DNA of 8,015 bases, from contig JAIRKV010000083.1 of the NCBI GenBank assembly GCA_031259935.1, positions 1 through 8,015 of the forward strand, read 5' to 3'. Positions 4,703 to 8,015 of this stretch are shown piece after piece. A program made the translations under genes and the position numbers. Below the pieces are notes generated by a model. That model made no database searches, was not told the DNA's origin, and was given only the letters and a program-made list of their open reading frames with translations. How positions within the stretch are numbered: position 1 is the first letter of the stretch; each line of letters begins with the position of its first letter. Origin of the DNA: Prevotellaceae bacterium. Lineage in GTDB: Bacteria; Bacteroidota; Bacteroidia; Bacteroidales; UBA932.

Positions 4703-6388
4703 ATGAAAACATTAAAATACATATTTGCAATTATTTTATTACTGCTTGTTTTTCCGGTTTTTGCACAGATTGAAATAAAAAAATCAACTGAAAAAATACG
4801 CATTGGCGATGAAATTTATTATGTTCATCACGTAAAATATGGTGAAACTCTTTATTCGCTTTGCAAAGTTTACAACGTTACCCAGGAAGAACTTATAGCC
4901 GCCAATCCGCAATTGGCGCAAGGTTTGAAAGCCGAACAAAGAATAAAAATTCCCGACAGGACAGAATCGAAAACCGAAACTCCGAAAACAGATGTTGCAG
5001 CACAGCAGGAAAACGGGCAAAAAACCGAAACTCCAAAAACAGATACAAATTCGGCTATAAAACACAAAGTGAAAAGCGGAGACAAACTTGCTGAAATAGC
5101 AAAAAAATATAACTGCACGGTCGAAGATATTTTAAAATATAATCCCTTTTTAGATAGAAATTCAAAATTAAGGAAAGGACAGTATCTTACCGTTTTTCCC
5201 GGTCGAAACGAATTGCCGCAAGCCGAAAATATTGCAGAAAACACAACAGAAAAAGGTACTGTTATCGTAGAAACTGCCGAAACCGTTATTGATGTCGACT
5301 GTTATGAAAATTTATATTCAGGCGATACGCTTAACGTGATATTGATGTTGCCGATAAAAGCAGGCGAAATAAATAAAACATTAGAAAAAAATCAATATAA
5401 CAACTATGATTTTATTGAATTTTACGAAGGTTTTCTTTTGGCGGCAGATTCGTTGAGCCGTAAAAATATCTCAATAAATCTTACAACTTTTGATGTATAT
5501 GACGCACAAACATTAAAGACAGCATTAAATTCTGCGGCTTTCGGCGAAGCGCAACTGATAATAAGCCATATTCCGAAAGAATTGACAGATGATTTTGTGA
5601 AAATTGCAGACGAACGCAAAATACCGGTTGTTGCAGCATTTTCGTCAGAAACGGAAAAAGCAGCGGAAAAAAGCAAATATTTCATTCAGGCACTTGCACC
5701 TGTATCGTTTCAAATCGAAAAACTGAACAAAATATTATGCAGCGCCGAAAAACATGTTGTTGTTGTTTATGAAAACATAATTGACAGTGCAAATTTCAAT
5801 ACCTTTGTTCAAACGCTCGAAAATTGCGGCAAAACCGTAAAAAAATATCAATACCGAATGCTCGGAAGCCTTAACGAAAACTTGCCTAACGAACTCGACA
5901 GCGTAGCCAAAAATAACATAATAATATTGTCGAGCAACAAGGTTTTTATAACGGATGTTTTGTCAAAATTAAATACGCTTTTGATAAAATTGAAATATGA
6001 TATTACTGTTTACGGATTGCCGCAATGGCAAACATTTGAAAGAAATTTGAATTTCGACCATGTTCACAATTTGAATTTATCAGTACTGCAAACATTTTTT
6101 GTAGATTACAGCCGCGATGAAGTGAAAAATTTTATAAACAAATACAGATATTATTATAAAGGCGACCCGTCCCGTTTTTCGTTTCACGGTTACGACTTGG
6201 GAATCTATCTGATTGATATACTGGCTAAATACGGTGCAAATTTTATGCTGTGCATAACAAACGCCGAAGCAGCAACGCTTTTACAGACACGATTCAAATT
6301 CGACAGAATTTCACCGCAGGGAGGTTTGGTAAATAACGAAACATTGTTGTTGCGATACACAAAAGATTTCAATATAATTGTAGAATAA
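4703..6388 (+). CDS. Secreted protein with two LysM domains and a periplasmic-binding-like domain
   Basis: A 561-aa envelope protein. Residues 1-21 form a signal peptide (MKT, long Ile/Leu core, FPVFA before Q22), with no lipobox Cys. LysM 1 spans about 42-84 (HHVKYGETLYSLCKVYNVTQ, ending IKIP) and LysM 2 about 121-166 (HKVKSGDKLAEIAKKYNCT, ending YLTVFP). The linker between them carries the motif TETPKTD twice, 17 residues apart. From about 210 (LNVILMLPIKAGE) to the end the sequence looks like a type I periplasmic-binding or ABC-substrate-binding fold with FYEGFLLAADSL and a C-terminal YYYKGDPSRFSFHGYDLG segment. LysM domains bind peptidoglycan, so the protein is probably anchored to the periplasmic wall; the ligand of the C-terminal domain is unknown. 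I chose ATG 4703 over an in-frame TTG at 4679 because it starts directly with the signal peptide, follows AAAGGAA, and leaves the candidate -7 box untranslated. No transporter genes are adjacent. Confidence 0.9.
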   Translation: MKTLKYIFAIILLLLVFPVFAQIEIKKSTEKIRIGDEIYYVHHVKYGETLYSLCKVYNVTQEELIAANPQLAQGLKAEQRIKIPDRTESKTETPKTDVAAQQENGQKTETPKTDTNSAIKHKVKSGDKLAEIAKKYNCTVEDILKYNPFLDRNSKLRKGQYLTVFPGRNELPQAENIAENTTEKGTVIVETAETVIDVDCYENLYSGDTLNVILMLPIKAGEINKTLEKNQYNNYDFIEFYEGFLLAADSLSRKNISINLTTFDVYDAQTLKTALNSAAFGEAQLIISHIPKELTDDFVKIADERKIPVVAAFSSETEKAAEKSKYFIQALAPVSFQIEKLNKILCSAEKHVVVVYENIIDSANFNTFVQTLENCGKTVKKYQYRMLGSLNENLPNELDSVAKNNIIILSSNKVFITDVLSKLNTLLIKLKYDITVYGLPQWQTFERNLNFDHVHNLNLSVLQTFFVDYSRDEVKNFINKYRYYYKGDPSRFSFHGYDLGIYLIDILAKYGANFMLCITNAEAATLLQTRFKFDRISPQGGLVNNETLLLRYTKDFNIIVE

Positions 6389-6427
6389 AACAAAACAATC
6401 GCCCGCAATCTGTTATTTGCATAATAA

Positions 6428-7780
6428 ATGACATACTCCGAAACCATAAATTATCTTTTCAGCAATTTGCCGGCGTTTCATCGCACCGGCGCTGCGGCTT
6501 ACAGAGCAAACTTGGATACAACGCTGAAACTGGACGAAATATTTAATCGCCCGCACACACAGTTCAAATCCATTCATGTAGCCGGAACAAACGGCAAAGG
6601 TTCTGTTTCACATATTCTGGCTTCGATTTTACAAAGCGCAGGCTACAGAGTCGGACTTTATACATCTCCTCATTTAACCGATTTCCGCGAACGGATAAAA
6701 ATCAACGGAAATGAAATTCCCGAACATGAAGTTGTGCATTTTGTTGAAAAATACAAATCCGTTTTCGCCGAACTTCAACCATCATTTTTTGAAATGACCG
6801 TTGCTCTGGCATTTGACTATTTTGCCCGCCAAAAAATTGACCTTGCCGTTGTCGAAACCGGACTTGGCGGACGACTGGATTCTACAAACATAATCTCGCC
6901 GCTGATAAGCATAATTACAAACACAGGTTTCGACCATACTGAATTTTTGGGAAAAACAATTACATCAATAGCAACCGAAAAGGCAGGAATTATCAAACCT
7001 CAAACTCCTGTTGTTGTTGGCGAATGGGACGACGAATCGGCAGTTGTGTTTTCTGAAAAGGCAACATCCGAAAACGCTGAAATTATTTTTGCATCACAGT
7101 GCGCAAAAATTAATGAAATAAAGCAGTACGACACATATCAGGAATTTGAAATATCAGCCGTGGATTGTAACCTTATGGCTTTCGACAATAAAAAAATAAA
7201 ACTTGACCTGCTTGGAAATTATCAGCAAAAAAATATAATAACAGCGCTTGCAGCAATAGCGACACTGCAAAAAAACAGCCTTCTGAAAATAAATACCGAC
7301 TCGATATTCGCAGGCTTTGCCAGCGCTGCAAAACAGACAGGCTTGCGCGGTCGCTGGCAAATTCTCTCTAAAAATCCGTTTACAGTTTGCGACACGGGAC
7401 ACAACGCTCACGGCTTGAATTTGAGCATGACTCAGCTGAAATCACTGAAACGCAACAGACTGTTCTTTGTTTTCGGAACAGTTGCCGACAAGGATTTGGA
7501 TTCAATTTTGCCGTTATTGCCGCAGGATGCATTTTATATTTTCACCAGTGCAAACATTCCGCGTGCCATGTCTGCCACCTGCCTGGCACAGCGATGCACC
7601 GCCGCAAATTTGCAGGGAAAAACAATTCCAAATGTAAAGGATGCATTATTGTATGCACAAAAATCAGCGCAAAACGATGATGTAATTTTTATTGGCGGCA
7701 GCACTTATGTCGTTGCCGAAATTATAGACAGTTTCCCGCCACTGACGTTGCAGTTGAAACCTTTGCAAAGTAAATATTAA
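6428..7780 (+). CDS. folC: Bifunctional dihydrofolate synthase / folylpolyglutamate synthase
   Basis: A 450-aa Mur-ligase-family enzyme that adds glutamate to dihydropteroate and/or extends the polyglutamate tail of folates, using ATP, in the cytoplasm. The motifs are clear: P-loop AGTNGKGS at 52-59, then YTSPHLTDFRERIKING; ETGLGGRLDSTN (143-154); ITNTGFDHTEFLG with IATEKAGIIKP ending at 191; LGNYQQKNI; GRWQ; and DTGHNAHG at 322-329 in the C-terminal domain. The length is normal and the frame intact. It begins 39 bases after the LysM stop with no obvious Shine-Dalgarno and no good TAnnTTTG box in the gap, so read-through from the upstream gene is plausible. With purC it falls in one-carbon/purine metabolism. 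Whether it performs one or both activities cannot be told from sequence. Confidence 0.96.
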   Translation: MTYSETINYLFSNLPAFHRTGAAAYRANLDTTLKLDEIFNRPHTQFKSIHVAGTNGKGSVSHILASILQSAGYRVGLYTSPHLTDFRERIKINGNEIPEHEVVHFVEKYKSVFAELQPSFFEMTVALAFDYFARQKIDLAVVETGLGGRLDSTNIISPLISIITNTGFDHTEFLGKTITSIATEKAGIIKPQTPVVVGEWDDESAVVFSEKATSENAEIIFASQCAKINEIKQYDTYQEFEISAVDCNLMAFDNKKIKLDLLGNYQQKNIITALAAIATLQKNSLLKINTDSIFAGFASAAKQTGLRGRWQILSKNPFTVCDTGHNAHGLNLSMTQLKSLKRNRLFFVFGTVADKDLDSILPLLPQDAFYIFTSANIPRAMSATCLAQRCTAANLQGKTIPNVKDALLYAQKSAQNDDVIFIGGSTYVVAEIIDSFPPLTLQLKPLQSKY

Positions 7781-7797
7781 TATTTAGTTGATTATAA

Positions 7798-7829
7798 TTT
7801 ATTTATATAGAATATTTCGTGTAATTTTG
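7798..7829 (+). promoter_or_regulatory. Candidate Bacteroidota-type promoter for the last gene
   Basis: TAATTTTG at 7822-7829 fits TAnnTTTG. TTTA at 7798-7801 is a one-mismatch -33 box with a 20-base spacer. It lies in the 73-bp gap after folC and about 25 bases before the ATG at 7854. Confidence 0.55.
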
Positions 7830-7853
7830 TGCAATAAAATAAAAACAAAAACA

Positions 7854-8015
7854 ATGAAAAAGATTTTTATTATTTCCGTACTGATGTTTTCGTTCATAAC
7901 ATTAGCATCAGCACAACAGTCAACAGCAGGAGTATCGGTAAAATATGCCTTATCCGATTTGCAGGGCAAAAAAATGGCAAATTCAAACTATGACGATTAC
8001 ATGATGTATGCCACA
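7854..8015 (+). CDS. Secreted protein of unknown function, N-terminal 54 codons only (runs off the window)
   Basis: The frame opens with MKKIFIISVLMFSFITLASA and stays open to the last base. Residues 1-20 form a Sec signal peptide with a likely cut between ASA and QQ; there is no lipobox Cys, so it is probably periplasmic or outer-membrane associated. The visible mature part (QQSTAGVSVKYALSDLQG onward) is hydrophilic and I do not recognise a family. An A-rich leader precedes the ATG and a candidate promoter lies just upstream, so it probably begins a new transcription unit after folC. Confidence 0.8.
   Translation, partial: MKKIFIISVLMFSFITLASAQQSTAGVSVKYALSDLQGKKMANSNYDDYMMYAT

Overview
The window looks like a low-GC chromosome segment from a member of the Bacteroidota, probably Bacteroidales. 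The evidence is the family types (a two-LysM protein fused to a periplasmic-binding-like domain, a phoH-purC gene pair), candidate promoters of the Bacteroidota form TAnnTTTG ahead of three genes, and weak Shine-Dalgarno sequences at most starts. The genus cannot be told from the sequence.

The left third (about 1-2680) is an accessory region of mobile-element debris and one unusual gene. It holds a decayed ISAs1/H-repeat transposase in three reading frames (30-740, +), an 11-bp inverted repeat, and a 372-aa minus-strand chimera (859-1977). The chimera joins a signal peptide, a single RHS-core motif, a Mu-F-type phage head-morphogenesis segment and a small putative nuclease-like C-terminus. 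Upstream of it lie an array of 23-bp hairpin-forming repeats (2008-2150), a 30-codon ORF with a strong Shine-Dalgarno that looks like the front end of an HU-like DNA-binding gene (2113-2205, -), and a 436-bp internally deleted ISL3-family element with both terminal inverted repeats kept (2243-2678).

The right two thirds (2751-8015) is ordinary core chromosome, all on the plus strand: a PhoH-family ATPase, purC (SAICAR synthase, overlapping phoH by ATGA), a secreted LysM/periplasmic-binding-like envelope protein, folC (dihydrofolate/folylpolyglutamate synthase), and the first 54 codons of another secreted protein cut by the window edge. phoH and purC are almost certainly cotranscribed and translationally coupled. 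purC and folC both belong to one-carbon/purine metabolism, but the envelope gene between them has its own candidate promoter.

The most interesting object is the secreted RHS/MuF/nuclease-like chimera. It looks like a polymorphic-toxin cartridge built from phage parts. It has no visible immunity gene and sits beside an H-repeat-type transposase relic, an association known from enterobacterial Rhs elements. Its toxin role is inference from domain architecture.
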